Assembly: GCA_015056865.1 (NCBI GenBank)
Contig: SVFM01000027.1
Span: 1 to 33,960 of the forward strand
Source: Lachnospiraceae bacterium
Lineage (GTDB): Bacteria > Bacillota > Clostridia > Lachnospirales > Lachnospiraceae
Reading direction: 5' to 3'
DNA length: 33,960 nucleotides
The position numbers and the translations under genes are program-made. Position 1 is the stretch's first letter. Every line of letters starts with the position of its first letter. The notes below the pieces were generated by a model that worked only from the letters and a program-made list of their open reading frames with translations, ran no database searches and was not told the DNA's origin. Shown piece after piece: positions 16,647 through 24,287 of the stretch.

Positions 16647-16696
16647 TCATTCAGAAGAAGACCGATTTATACAATAGACAGGTATCGGTATATACG

Positions 16697-16744
16697 CCCA
16701 TCCCGAAAACCAAAGTGTTTTTGGGGTGGGTTCTGAATTTTTTT
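16697..16744 (+). terminator. Terminator between the zinc-ribbon gene and the ABC operon
   Basis: Arms CCCATCCC (16697-16704) and GGGGTGGG (16723-16730) pair, with inner GAAAAC/GTTTTT pairs, followed by TTTTTTT at 16738-16744. Confidence 0.85.
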
Positions 16745-16769
16745 GATTGTTATCTGACGGGGGTGTGTT

Positions 16770-17438
16770 GTGGATCTGGAGGTTAGCCATATCAAGAAAA
16801 GTTTTAAGAGTAAGCTTGTTTTGCAGGATATTACTTTTTCTGCAAGAAAGGGGACTTGTATCGGGATCCTGGGTGGAAACGGATGTGGAAAGACCACTTT
16901 GCTCTCTATCCTGGCGGGTATCCTGAAAGGGGATGGGGGCAGCTTTTTCTGGCAAGGGAAAAATGTGTTTGAAGAGAAGGGGATGTTTTCTCAGGTGGTG
17001 GGTTATGTCCCCCAGGGAACGCCTCTTTTTGAAGAGTTGACAGCTAAAGACAATCTGCTGCTCTGGTACAACAGAAAAGCGTTACGTGAAGAATTGGATG
17101 ATGGGGTATTGGCGTTGCTTCATATCAACGACTTTCTGCATATGCCGGTCAGCAGGATGTCAGTGGGCATGAAAAAGCGGCTGAGTATCGGCTGTGCAGT
17201 GGCGGGCAAGCAGCCCGTCTTGCTTTTGGATGAGCCCACGGCAGCCTTGGATCTGGAGTGTAAGCAACAGATCTGGGATTATCTGACGGATTATCAGCAC
17301 AGAGGAGGGATCATCCTTCTGGTAACCCATGATGTGAATGAGATAGAACACTGTGACAGATGTTACCTGATGAAGGATGGTCGGCTGGAAAAATATGAGT
17401 ATGACGGAGATGTCCGCCGGCTTGTTAGAAGGTTGTAG
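16770..17438 (+). CDS. ABC transporter ATP-binding protein (ABC-2 type)
   Basis: A 222-residue nucleotide-binding subunit starting with GTG. Motifs: Walker A GGNGCGKTT (35-43), Q-loop VGYVPQG, signature MSVGMKKR in place of LSGGQ, Walker B VLLLDEPTAALD, and the H-loop LLVTHDVNE. The altered signature (SVGM) is tolerated in ABC-2 exporters with single-domain ATPases. The gene ends 1 nt before the first permease, so the three genes to 19845 form an operon. Likely role: energising export of a small molecule, peptide or lipid by the two permeases; the substrate is not evident. It starts only 25 nt after the preceding terminator, with no clear promoter of its own, so some read-through from the zinc-ribbon gene is likely. 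Confidence 0.9.
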   Translation: MDLEVSHIKKSFKSKLVLQDITFSARKGTCIGILGGNGCGKTTLLSILAGILKGDGGSFFWQGKNVFEEKGMFSQVVGYVPQGTPLFEELTAKDNLLLWYNRKALREELDDGVLALLHINDFLHMPVSRMSVGMKKRLSIGCAVAGKQPVLLLDEPTAALDLECKQQIWDYLTDYQHRGGIILLVTHDVNEIEHCDRCYLMKDGRLEKYEYDGDVRRLVRRL

Positions 17439-17439
17439 T

Positions 17440-18687
17440 ATGGAGAGAGCTAGAAAAACAGGGAAGTACCTGGAGCTGCAGATAAAGCGGGTATTACGGT
17501 TTTTTCCCACGGTACTGCTGATCACCCTGCTCATGGGTGTGGCAGTGACTCTGGTGGGGGGACAGATCCTGGCCGAAAAGTTGTCCGGAGAAAAACAAAA
17601 AAAGCTTGCCATAGGTGTGGTGGGAGATACATCGGACAGTTATCTGGGCATAGGAATTTATGCACTAAAACAGTTGGATTCCTCCCGTTTTGCCATGGAA
17701 TTGTTGGAGATGGATGAGGCACAGGCCAAAAGACAGCTTTTGGCAGGCGAGCTGAATGCCTATCTGGTGGTACCCGATGGGTTTGTGGATTCTGTGGTAA
17801 GCGGTGAAAATAAAAGTATTGCCTGTTATACCGGAACCGGACAAGCGGGGCTTGGTGTGATGGCAGTGCGGGAGTTTGCTCAAGTGGTATCTGAGCTGGT
17901 TGTAAAATCCCAGAACGGGATCTACGGCATGCAGAGCATCGGCCGGGAATACGGACGGGAAGAGGATGTATACTGGGATGCCACCAATGAATTGAATCTT
18001 CGGTACATTGATTTTGTGTTATCCAGAACAGACATTTATGAGCTGGAGACGCTGGGACTGTCCAAGGGCCTTTCCATGCAGGGATATTATGTCTGTGGAT
18101 TTGTGGTATTACTTTTGCTGATATGGGGCGTGAACGGTTGCCCTTTGTTTGTGCGTAGGGATATGTCTATGGCCAATCTGCTGGCGGCGGACGGCCTGGG
18201 ACCGCTGGTACAGGTGCTTTGCGAATATGCAGCCTATCTGTTGATGATGGCAGCCAGCCTGCTTTGCGTAGCGGCACTTTTGGGGGGAGTCAGTGAGTTC
18301 TTGGAGCTTTCCATCCCCGAGTGGAAAGAGATTAATTTTTCTGTGATCTTTTCCTTTGCCGTAAAGCTCCTTCCGGTAACTGCCATGCTGACTGCCATGG
18401 CGTTACTTGGACATGAGTTGGTTACAGATTGTGTCAGTGGCGTACTGCTACAGTTTTTTGTGGCCATTGTGTTTGGATATTTGTCCGGATGTCTTTATCC
18501 CAGTTCTTTTTTTCCCCAGGCGGTACAAAGAATCGGAGCCATTCTGCCTTCCGGTGTGGCTGTGGAGTATGGAGCCCGGTGTATGAAGGAAGCATCTGTT
18601 TGGGGCGCGCTTCTTCCCACGCTGATCTATCTGCTTTTGTTTCTTGCAGGGACTTGGCTGCTTCGTCGTAGGAAGCTGCAGAAGTAG
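17440..18687 (+). CDS. ABC-2 type transporter permease, first subunit
   Basis: The start at 17440 follows the ATPase stop by 1 nt with GAAGG upstream; an earlier ATG at 17377 lies inside the ATPase gene. About 415 residues. One N-terminal transmembrane helix (FFPTVLLITLLMGVAVTLV), then a large extracellular domain of roughly 170 residues, then five membrane helices to a basic C terminus (LLRRRKLQK). This is the topology of the ABC-2 (PF12698-like) exporters. The sequence differs clearly from the next gene, so the pair probably forms a heterodimer. Confidence 0.85.
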   Translation: MERARKTGKYLELQIKRVLRFFPTVLLITLLMGVAVTLVGGQILAEKLSGEKQKKLAIGVVGDTSDSYLGIGIYALKQLDSSRFAMELLEMDEAQAKRQLLAGELNAYLVVPDGFVDSVVSGENKSIACYTGTGQAGLGVMAVREFAQVVSELVVKSQNGIYGMQSIGREYGREEDVYWDATNELNLRYIDFVLSRTDIYELETLGLSKGLSMQGYYVCGFVVLLLLIWGVNGCPLFVRRDMSMANLLAADGLGPLVQVLCEYAAYLLMMAASLLCVAALLGGVSEFLELSIPEWKEINFSVIFSFAVKLLPVTAMLTAMALLGHELVTDCVSGVLLQFFVAIVFGYLSGCLYPSSFFPQAVQRIGAILPSGVAVEYGARCMKEASVWGALLPTLIYLLLFLAGTWLLRRRKLQK

Positions 18688-18717
18688 AGTTTGGCGGAAG
18701 GGAGGGCTTACAATAAG

Positions 18718-19845
18718 ATGAAGTGGTTTTATCTGCTGAATAAAAGGCTTTTAAAGAAAATCAGCTTTTTGATCCTGCTGGGGTGTATTCCTTTGCTGGT
18801 TATTGGTGTGAATCTCATGTCCGGGCAGGACAGCGGCATGCTAAGGATTGTCCTGGCCGGTGAGGGACGGGAGGATGAATTGGCGGTCCGGGTAATGGAG
18901 GAGCTAAAGGAACAGGACAGTATGATCCAATTTCTGATGGCGGATTCTGTCCGGGAGGCCGAGGATATGGTGGCCCGGGGGCAGGCGGATGGAGCCTGGG
19001 TCTTCCGGGAGGATCTGCAGGAAAGGATCGAAGAGTATACAGCCGATGGCTGGAAGCGGGAGCCTGTGGTGACAGTGGTGGAGCGGGAGGACAATGTGCT
19101 TTTGCAGATGTCTCGGGAGAAACTGCTGGGAGTGCTTTATGATAGCTTTACCTATTCTATATACCGGCATTATGTGACGGTGGAGTTGTTGCCCAAGGAG
19201 CAGCTTTCAGAAGAGGTGCTTTTGGAGCATTATCTGAAGACTGATGTGGAGAATGATCTGTTGGAACTGAAATATTTGGATGGAACGACCGTGGGGCATA
19301 CTTCCTATTTTGCCCTTCCTCTGCGGGGCATGCTGGCTTTGGCAGTGGCGCTGTGCGGTCTGGCCTGCAGCTTGTATTATCTGCAGGAGGAGGCCCGGGG
19401 CACTTTTGTCTGGTTTCCGGTCAAAAGTGTGATCTGGAACTGGGCATATCTTTTGACGGGGCTTGTGGATGTGGGGTTGGCGGTGCTGGCCGCCCTGGCT
19501 TTGTCGGACCGGTTTACTACATGGTGGATGGAGCTTTTGTTGATGGCCCTGTTTTTGCTGATGACAGCCGGATTTTCCGATGTGTTACGTAGGATTTGCG
19601 GCAGTGTGAACAGGCTTGGGGCATTGATACCGGTGGTACTGCTGGTCATGTTGGGGGTTTGCCCGATTTTCACCAATGGCCCTCAGCTTCCGGCGGTGCA
19701 GCTGCTTTTGCCGCCTTATTACTATCTGAAGGCCGTTCACGGAAATGTATATTTGATAGGAATGGTTGTGTATATTATTTTGATCTTTTTGATAGATTAT
19801 TTATTGATCCGGTTGCATGCAAGGCACTGGAGAAGCAGAAAGTAG
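18718..19845 (+). CDS. ABC-2 type transporter permease, second subunit
   Basis: The start at ATG 18718 is preferred; GGGAGGG lies 11 nt upstream, while a TTG at 18691 would place the Shine-Dalgarno inside the gene. About 375 residues with the same plan as its partner: a basic start, a transmembrane helix (FLILLGCIPLLVIGVNLM), an extracellular domain of about 160 residues, then about five helices ending IILIFLIDYLLIRLH and a basic tail. It ends 15 nt before rqcP, so rqcP may be co-transcribed with the exporter. Confidence 0.85.
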   Translation: MKWFYLLNKRLLKKISFLILLGCIPLLVIGVNLMSGQDSGMLRIVLAGEGREDELAVRVMEELKEQDSMIQFLMADSVREAEDMVARGQADGAWVFREDLQERIEEYTADGWKREPVVTVVEREDNVLLQMSREKLLGVLYDSFTYSIYRHYVTVELLPKEQLSEEVLLEHYLKTDVENDLLELKYLDGTTVGHTSYFALPLRGMLALAVALCGLACSLYYLQEEARGTFVWFPVKSVIWNWAYLLTGLVDVGLAVLAALALSDRFTTWWMELLLMALFLLMTAGFSDVLRRICGSVNRLGALIPVVLLVMLGVCPIFTNGPQLPAVQLLLPPYYYLKAVHGNVYLIGMVVYIILIFLIDYLLIRLHARHWRSRK

Positions 19846-19860
19846 GGAAAGGAAGAAAAT

Positions 19861-20100
19861 ATGAGACTGGATAAATATTTAAAGGTATCCCGGCTGATCA
19901 AACGTAGAACCGTGGCAAATGAAGCTTGTGACGGCGGCAGGGTAATGATCAATGACAAGCCGGCCAAGGCATCTGCCAATGTAAAGGTGGGAGATATCAT
20001 CACCATCGGCTTTGGCAATAAGGAGGTTAAGGTAGAAGTTCTTAACGTGCAGGAGACTGTGAGAAAAGAAGAGGCAGCAGAGCTGTTCCGATATCTTTAA
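19861..20100 (+). CDS. rqcP: S4-domain RNA-binding protein RqcP (YabO)
   Basis: A 79-residue S4 domain protein: MRLDKYLKVSRLIKRRTVAN, then GGRVMINDKPAKASANVKVGD and a C-terminal strand. RqcP works with RqcH in the bacterial ribosome-associated quality control pathway that adds alanine tails to stalled nascent chains (established in Bacillus subtilis). The identity rests on size, the S4 motif and the position before yabP, yabQ and divIC. The Shine-Dalgarno is GGAAAGGAAG. Confidence 0.9.
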   Translation: MRLDKYLKVSRLIKRRTVANEACDGGRVMINDKPAKASANVKVGDIITIGFGNKEVKVEVLNVQETVRKEEAAELFRYL

Positions 20101-20118
20101 GGGAAAAGCAGTTTCATG

Positions 20119-20146
20119 CATAATTCCCCCGCCACCCTAATATAAT
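20119..20146 (+). promoter_or_regulatory. Possible sigma-E-like promoter of yabP-yabQ
   Basis: CATAATT (20119-20125), a 13-14 bp spacer and AATATAAT (20139-20146) have the spacing and character of mother-cell sigma-E promoters. No sigma-A -35 is found at 17 bp. In Bacillus yabP and yabQ are sigma-E dependent. A CCCCCGC/GCGGGGG pair (20126-20132 and 20167-20173) spans the start region. Confidence 0.4.
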
Positions 20147-20178
20147 CTACAAAAGACAGATGGAAGCGGGGGAGCGTT

Positions 20179-20469
20179 ATGGAAGATATTAATAGTGCAA
20201 AACAGAGAGTACATAAAATCATGCTGACCAATAGAAGGACATGTACCATCAATGGTGTATCGGATGTGCTTTCTTTTGATATTCATGAAATATTATTGGA
20301 GACGGATCAGGGCATGTTGATGATACGGGGCGATGACCTGCATGTGAACCGCTTGACCCTGGAAAAGGGAGAGGTGGACATCGATGGCAGGGTGGACAGT
20401 CTGACCTACTCCGACACCGTAAGCCATCAGGGAAAAAATCAATCCCTTCTGTCAAAACTGTTCAAGTGA
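20179..20469 (+). CDS. yabP: Sporulation protein YabP
   Basis: A 96-residue protein of the YabP/YqfC family, needed in the mother cell during sporulation. The sequence fits the family: RTCTINGVSDVLSFDIHEIL, then LMIRGDDLHVNRLTLEKGEV and a short C-terminal tail ending in a basic/hydrophobic SLLSKLFK. No membrane helix is seen. The Shine-Dalgarno GGGGGAG precedes the ATG. It lies directly ahead of yabQ, as in other endospore formers. Confidence 0.93.
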   Translation: MEDINSAKQRVHKIMLTNRRTCTINGVSDVLSFDIHEILLETDQGMLMIRGDDLHVNRLTLEKGEVDIDGRVDSLTYSDTVSHQGKNQSLLSKLFK

Positions 20470-20482
20470 GGCACAGTGAGGC

Positions 20483-20950
20483 ATGGGGAACCCATTGATC
20501 GGTGAAAACCTGTTTCTGCTTTATTCTATAGGGATGGGTGTGTTTGTCACATTTGTATATGATCTGCTCAGGAGCCTGCGCAGGGCTATTCCACACAATA
20601 ATTTTTTTGTCTCTGTGGAAGATATTTTTTTTTGGATTTTCTGTGCTATCAGCGTGTTTTTGATGATGCAAAAGCAGAGCGATGGAACCTTGCGGTGGTT
20701 TGCCGTAGGCGGTGCACTCCTTGGCATGTTTGTGTATAGGAAGACTTTCAGCAAGCTGCTGGTGCAGTTTTTGTCCGGCATCTTAAAGTGGATCCTAAAG
20801 TGGCTGGGCAGGTTTTTGAGGCTGCTGGGCCGGCCTATAGGTGCGGCAGGACGGCAGGGAAGAAAATTTTTCAGACGATTCAGACCTTTTTTAAAAAATA
20901 GATTGACGCGGCTGAAAAAAATGCTTAGAATGATATTATGTAAACGGTAA
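20483..20950 (+). CDS. yabQ: Spore cortex biosynthesis protein YabQ
   Basis: A 155-residue integral membrane protein required for cortex formation in Bacillus. Three hydrophobic segments are visible: ENLFLLYSIGMGVFVTFVYDL (about 7-27), IFFWIFCAISVFLMM and WFAVGGALLGMFVY. A long, strongly basic tail of about 60 residues follows (KKMLRMILCKR at the end). The GTGAGGCA repeat before the start provides the Shine-Dalgarno. It follows yabP by 13 nt. Confidence 0.9.
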   Translation: MGNPLIGENLFLLYSIGMGVFVTFVYDLLRSLRRAIPHNNFFVSVEDIFFWIFCAISVFLMMQKQSDGTLRWFAVGGALLGMFVYRKTFSKLLVQFLSGILKWILKWLGRFLRLLGRPIGAAGRQGRKFFRRFRPFLKNRLTRLKKMLRMILCKR

Positions 20951-20974
20951 ACTTAAGTGGCAGAGGAATAAAGA

Positions 20975-21283
20975 ATGGCAAAAAGAAAAGTTGCCTATCG
21001 CAGGAGGCATCAGAACAGATTGAGTATGTTTCTGGTTTCATTGGTTGTTGTGATGATCCTGGTTGTGGTAGCAGTAAAGAGTGTTGAACTGAATGAGAAG
21101 GACGAAGCATATCAGGCTAAGATAGAGATGTTAAACTCCCAGATCCAACAGGAGAAGGAGCGCAGTCAGGAGATAGAAGAGTTCGAAAAATACACCAAGA
21201 CCAAGCAGTATGCGGAGGAAGTGGCCAAGGAGAAGCTGGGATTGGTACATGAGGGTGAGATTATTTTTAAACAGGAGAATTGA
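20975..21283 (+). CDS. divIC: Septum formation initiator DivIC
   Basis: A 102-residue bitopic division protein that joins FtsL and DivIB (FtsQ) in the divisome. A basic cytoplasmic N terminus (MAKRKVAYRRRHQNR), one transmembrane helix (about 19-34, LVSLVVVMILVVVAV) and an extracellular coiled coil (about 40-70, rich in heptad Leu/Ile) end in the DivIC signature YAEEVAKEKLGLVHEGEI. Position after yabQ and before spoIIE is canonical. Confidence 0.93.
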   Translation: MAKRKVAYRRRHQNRLSMFLVSLVVVMILVVVAVKSVELNEKDEAYQAKIEMLNSQIQQEKERSQEIEEFEKYTKTKQYAEEVAKEKLGLVHEGEIIFKQEN

Positions 21284-21284
21284 T

Positions 21285-21314
21285 AAGCGGATGGAGGTTC
21301 ATCCGCTTTTTTTG
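21285..21314 (+). terminator. Terminator after divIC
   Basis: An 8-bp perfect stem AGCGGATG/CATCCGCT (21286-21293 and 21300-21307) with a 6-nt loop is followed by seven or more T residues, 2 nt after the divIC stop codon. Confidence 0.9.
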
Positions 21315-21378
21315 TCGGGAAATATTAAGGCAGTGAAAAGACGTTTTGACAAAAAGTGACGCCAGCCTCCCCTATAAT
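21311..21378 (+). promoter_or_regulatory. Spo0A-type promoter of spoIIE with 21-bp spacer
   Basis: TTGACA (21346-21351) and TATAAT (21373-21378) are both perfect but 21 bp apart. TTTGACAAA at 21345-21353 is, on the minus strand, TTTGTCAAA, a full match to the 0A-box consensus TTTGTCRAA, and overlaps the -35. A weaker 0A-like box TTTGTCGGG lies at 21311-21319. In Bacillus, spoIIE and spoIIG use the same layout (21-22 bp spacing, Spo0A~P replacing the missing -35 contact). Confidence 0.7.
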
Positions 21379-21411
21379 GTAGGAAGATTTTTTTAGAGTG
21401 GGAGGCTGTCT

Positions 21412-22581
21412 ATGAAAAAAGAAATGGAAGTATCTTTATTATCGGAGTACGGAAAGAAAAAACTCCTTACCTATGCAGATTCCTTTCGAGAGCTGGCCAG
21501 AAGTCTGGATGAAGAATTTGACTGGAATGTGAAGCGGGGAGACCGGGGGGATTCCCTTTATCGGAGAAAATTGTGGGAGAACAGATGTCTTTTGGCGGAG
21601 AATTTAAGTGAGATGGCCCAGATCATGTCAGAGGTGGCGGGCGAGGTGTTCAGTTACCGGATGCTTGGGGAAAAGAAAAAACGGCAGGTGATACAGGCGT
21701 TGCGGGCAGAAAAATTGGAGGTCCAGGATATCTATTATGTAAAACGGGAGGATGGTAAAAAGGACATAGGCATGCTGGTGCGTACAAGCAAACAGGGGGG
21801 CTGCAGGGCAGAAGATGTGGCGGACATGTTGTCGGTGCTTTTGGATGTGCGGCTACAGCCGGCAGTCACCTGTAACGGACTGGTGGAGGAGGAATTTGGT
21901 TACTTTACTTTTGTGGAAGAAACCGGATTTTCAGTGCTCACAGGGACTGCCAGGGCAGTGAAGGAATTGGAGCCTGTATCCGGAGATAATTATTCTATCG
22001 TGGAGTCTGAAAAAGGGAAAATGACCTTTCTGTTATCGGATGGTATGGGTTCCGGGCAAAAGGCCTGCCAAAGCAGTGAGCAGGTTTTGGATCTGATGGA
22101 GAAACTTCTGGAGGCCGGGTATTCTTACCGGGCAGCTGTGAATTTGGTTAACAGCAGCCTGGTTTCTAAGGGAGAGGAACAAGAAATGTCCACCCTGGAT
22201 GTGTGCGAATTGGATTTGTATGAGGGAACCTGCGAATTTTGTAAGATTGGTGCGGCGGCTTCCTTTATCAAGCGGGGGCACATGGTGGAGCAGATCTCCA
22301 CAGGTACATTGCCTCTGGGAATCTTTCGCGGAGTGGAGACCGAGGTGGTAAAGCGCAGGCTTATGGATGGGGATTATGTGATCATGGTCTCCGATGGTGT
22401 GGTGGAGGCTATGGAAGAGTATGCGGGCGAGGAGGACCTGTGCCAGGTCATTGGCAGGATTGAACTGCAAAACCCCAATGAAATCGCCCAGACATTACTG
22501 CAGTATTTGATCCGCAGATGCAGGGGCAGTATCCGGGATGACATGACCATTATCGTGGTGGGGATCTGGGAGAATATATAA
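21412..22581 (+). CDS. spoIIE: Short SpoIIE-type PP2C serine phosphatase
   Basis: In sporulation SpoIIE dephosphorylates the anti-anti-sigma factor SpoIIAA and so activates sigma-F in the forespore. This 389-residue protein shows the SpoIIE/PP2C catalytic motifs: FLLSDGMGSG (about 206-215, Asp210), MVSDGV (325-330, Asp328) and RDDMT (375-379). Residues 1-170 match the helical/regulatory part that precedes the phosphatase domain. Bacillus SpoIIE is about 827 residues with roughly ten N-terminal membrane helices; here none is seen. The start is secure (GGGAGG Shine-Dalgarno, promoter directly upstream), so the missing part was not overlooked. The Spo0A-type promoter and the divIC-spoIIE-tilS order support the identity. 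Confidence 0.85.
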   Translation: MKKEMEVSLLSEYGKKKLLTYADSFRELARSLDEEFDWNVKRGDRGDSLYRRKLWENRCLLAENLSEMAQIMSEVAGEVFSYRMLGEKKKRQVIQALRAEKLEVQDIYYVKREDGKKDIGMLVRTSKQGGCRAEDVADMLSVLLDVRLQPAVTCNGLVEEEFGYFTFVEETGFSVLTGTARAVKELEPVSGDNYSIVESEKGKMTFLLSDGMGSGQKACQSSEQVLDLMEKLLEAGYSYRAAVNLVNSSLVSKGEEQEMSTLDVCELDLYEGTCEFCKIGAAASFIKRGHMVEQISTGTLPLGIFRGVETEVVKRRLMDGDYVIMVSDGVVEAMEEYAGEEDLCQVIGRIELQNPNEIAQTLLQYLIRRCRGSIRDDMTIIVVGIWENI

Positions 22582-22593
22582 TTTTGTACAACC

Positions 22594-22622
22594 TTGATTT
22601 TTTCTTCTAAAAAGGCTATATT
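22594..22622 (+). promoter_or_regulatory. Sigma-A promoter ahead of tilS
   Basis: TTGATT (22594-22599), a 17-bp spacer and TATATT (22617-22622) predict a start near 22630, just before the inverted-repeat element. The tilS leader would be about 220 nt long. Confidence 0.55.
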
Positions 22623-22639
22623 GACTATAGAGAAAATGT

Positions 22640-22819
22640 CACAAGAATCAGGGGGAGTGGTGCAGGGCAGCCGGGGCGGAGAAGGCCCTTGAAAAACGCC
22701 GGCACTTGATTTTTCAAGCATATCTGCGCAGAAAAATATTAGTACCGCTGCGTTTTTCACGGAGTGAAAACGTGCCTGAGCCGCCCCGGCTGCCCTGCAC
22801 CTCTCCCCTGATTCTTGTG
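22640..22819. repeat. 180-bp inverted-repeat element in the tilS leader
   Basis: The left arm (22640-22679) and the inverted right arm (22781-22819) agree at all but about two positions over 39-40 bp. The 101-bp centre holds two further hairpins: CTTGAAAAA/TTTTTCAAG and CGTTTTTCAC/GTGAAAACG. The whole could fold into a long stem crowned by two stem-loops. It encodes no plausible protein. It could be a miniature palindromic (MITE/REP-like) element or a structured leader RNA. Confidence 0.85.
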
Positions 22820-22850
22820 GTAGATTTTATGAGGAGAAATACCTTTTACC

Positions 22851-24287
22851 ATGCTGAAAAAAGTGGACGCTTATGTGAGACAATTTCATATGCTCTCAGA
22901 GGGTGATACGGTGGTGGCAGGTGTGTCCGGCGGTGCGGATTCAGTATGCCTTTTACTTGTGCTGCATGAGTTGCAAAAGAAGATTCCCTTTTCCCTGCAT
23001 GTGGTGCATGTGAATCATGGCATCCGCCAGGAGGCCGGGCAGGATGCGGATTTTGTGGAAGGGCTGTGTAAGGAGTTGCAGGTCCCCTTCTTTTTGGTCC
23101 AAAGGGATGTGATGCAACTGGCAAAGGCACAAGGGATGTCCACCGAGGAGGCCGGCAGAAAAGTCCGTTATGAGGCCTTTTTGCAGGTTTTGGAACAGGT
23201 GGATTCCGGAGCCTTGGCCGGGGGGAGAGGCAAGATCGCAGTGGCCCACAATGCCAATGATCAGGCGGAAACCATGCTGTTTCATTTATTTCGGGGAAGT
23301 GGGCTGACCGGCTTGTGCGGTATTCGGCCGGTGCGGGAGCAGATCATCCGTCCTCTGTTGTGCGTGGAGCGGGGAGAGATCGAGGATTTTTTAGAGCAAA
23401 AAGGGATGTCCTATTGTATAGATAAGACCAATGACGAGGATACTTATACGAGAAATCGGATCCGGCACCATATTTTACCCTATGCCAGAGAGTGGGTGTC
23501 AGAGGGTGCCATCAGCCATATGACAAACACGGCGCAGTTATTACAGGAGACAGAAGATTTTGTCAAGCAGGTTACCCAAATGGCATATGATAAATGTGTG
23601 ACATCAGTGGGCCGGGAGACGGATCAGGGACTTCAGCTTCAGATCCCGGAGGCGCTCACCTACCCGCCCCTGATTCGTAAATACCTGATCCTGAGCGTGT
23701 TAGAGGAGTGTATCCCTGCCAGAAAGGATGTGACGGCCCGGCATATAAGCGCAGTGGTCTCCTTTTTAGAGAACCCGGGGAACAGGTGCCTGTCCCTTCC
23801 GGGTGGATTCGTGGCCCGCAGGGAATATGACAGGCTGATTGTGGAAAGGGATCCTGTGGGGCAGGAACTGCCTGGGCAGGCATGGGCTATTGATCCCGCA
23901 GATACAGGAGAAATTGGGGTTCCGGGGCTTGGAACATTGGAATTTCAGGTGTTTGACCGGAAAATCTTACAGGATATTCCCCAAAATCAGTATACGAAAT
24001 GGTTTGATTATGATAAAATAAAAGAATCGCTGACGCTTCGTACCCGGAAAGAAGGGGACTATTTGACCATAGATCGTGGATTGTCGCGGAAATCCCTGCA
24101 GGATTATATGGTTAATGAGAAGATTCCTCGTCAGGTGCGGGATCAGGTATGGTTATTGGCAGATGGACAGCATATTCTGTGGGTGATCGGGTATCGGATC
24201 AGTCAGGCGTATAAGGTAAGTGAAGAAACAAAAAGAATATTACAAGTACAAGTACGAGGAGGTCATGAGAATGGCAGAGCACATTAG
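22851..24287 (+). CDS. tilS: tRNA(Ile)-lysidine synthase
   Basis: TilS modifies cytidine 34 of the CAU-anticodon tRNA-Ile to lysidine, using ATP and lysine, so that it reads AUA; it is essential in most bacteria. The 478-residue protein has the PP-loop motif SGGADS (26-31), then HVNHGIR and NANDQAETMLFHLFRGSG in the N-terminal catalytic domain, a middle tRNA-binding domain, and the C-terminal domain with LRTRKEGDYL (about 395-404) and a final VIGYRIS strand. The Shine-Dalgarno GAGGAG is 14 nt from the ATG, rather far. The 3' end overlaps hpt by 17 nt. Confidence 0.93.
   Translation: MLKKVDAYVRQFHMLSEGDTVVAGVSGGADSVCLLLVLHELQKKIPFSLHVVHVNHGIRQEAGQDADFVEGLCKELQVPFFLVQRDVMQLAKAQGMSTEEAGRKVRYEAFLQVLEQVDSGALAGGRGKIAVAHNANDQAETMLFHLFRGSGLTGLCGIRPVREQIIRPLLCVERGEIEDFLEQKGMSYCIDKTNDEDTYTRNRIRHHILPYAREWVSEGAISHMTNTAQLLQETEDFVKQVTQMAYDKCVTSVGRETDQGLQLQIPEALTYPPLIRKYLILSVLEECIPARKDVTARHISAVVSFLENPGNRCLSLPGGFVARREYDRLIVERDPVGQELPGQAWAIDPADTGEIGVPGLGTLEFQVFDRKILQDIPQNQYTKWFDYDKIKESLTLRTRKEGDYLTIDRGLSRKSLQDYMVNEKIPRQVRDQVWLLADGQHILWVIGYRISQAYKVSEETKRILQVQVRGGHENGRAH

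Noticed and set aside
21363..21407. An SD-masking hairpin at spoIIE (AGCCTCCC with GGGAGGCT)
   Set aside because: The left arm lies upstream of and within the -10 region, before the predicted transcription start, so it would not be in the mRNA. It may be chance.
22706..22906. A 66-residue plus-strand ORF across the inverted-repeat element
   Set aside because: It is a chance frame within the palindrome and overlaps the tilS start without a ribosome-binding site.
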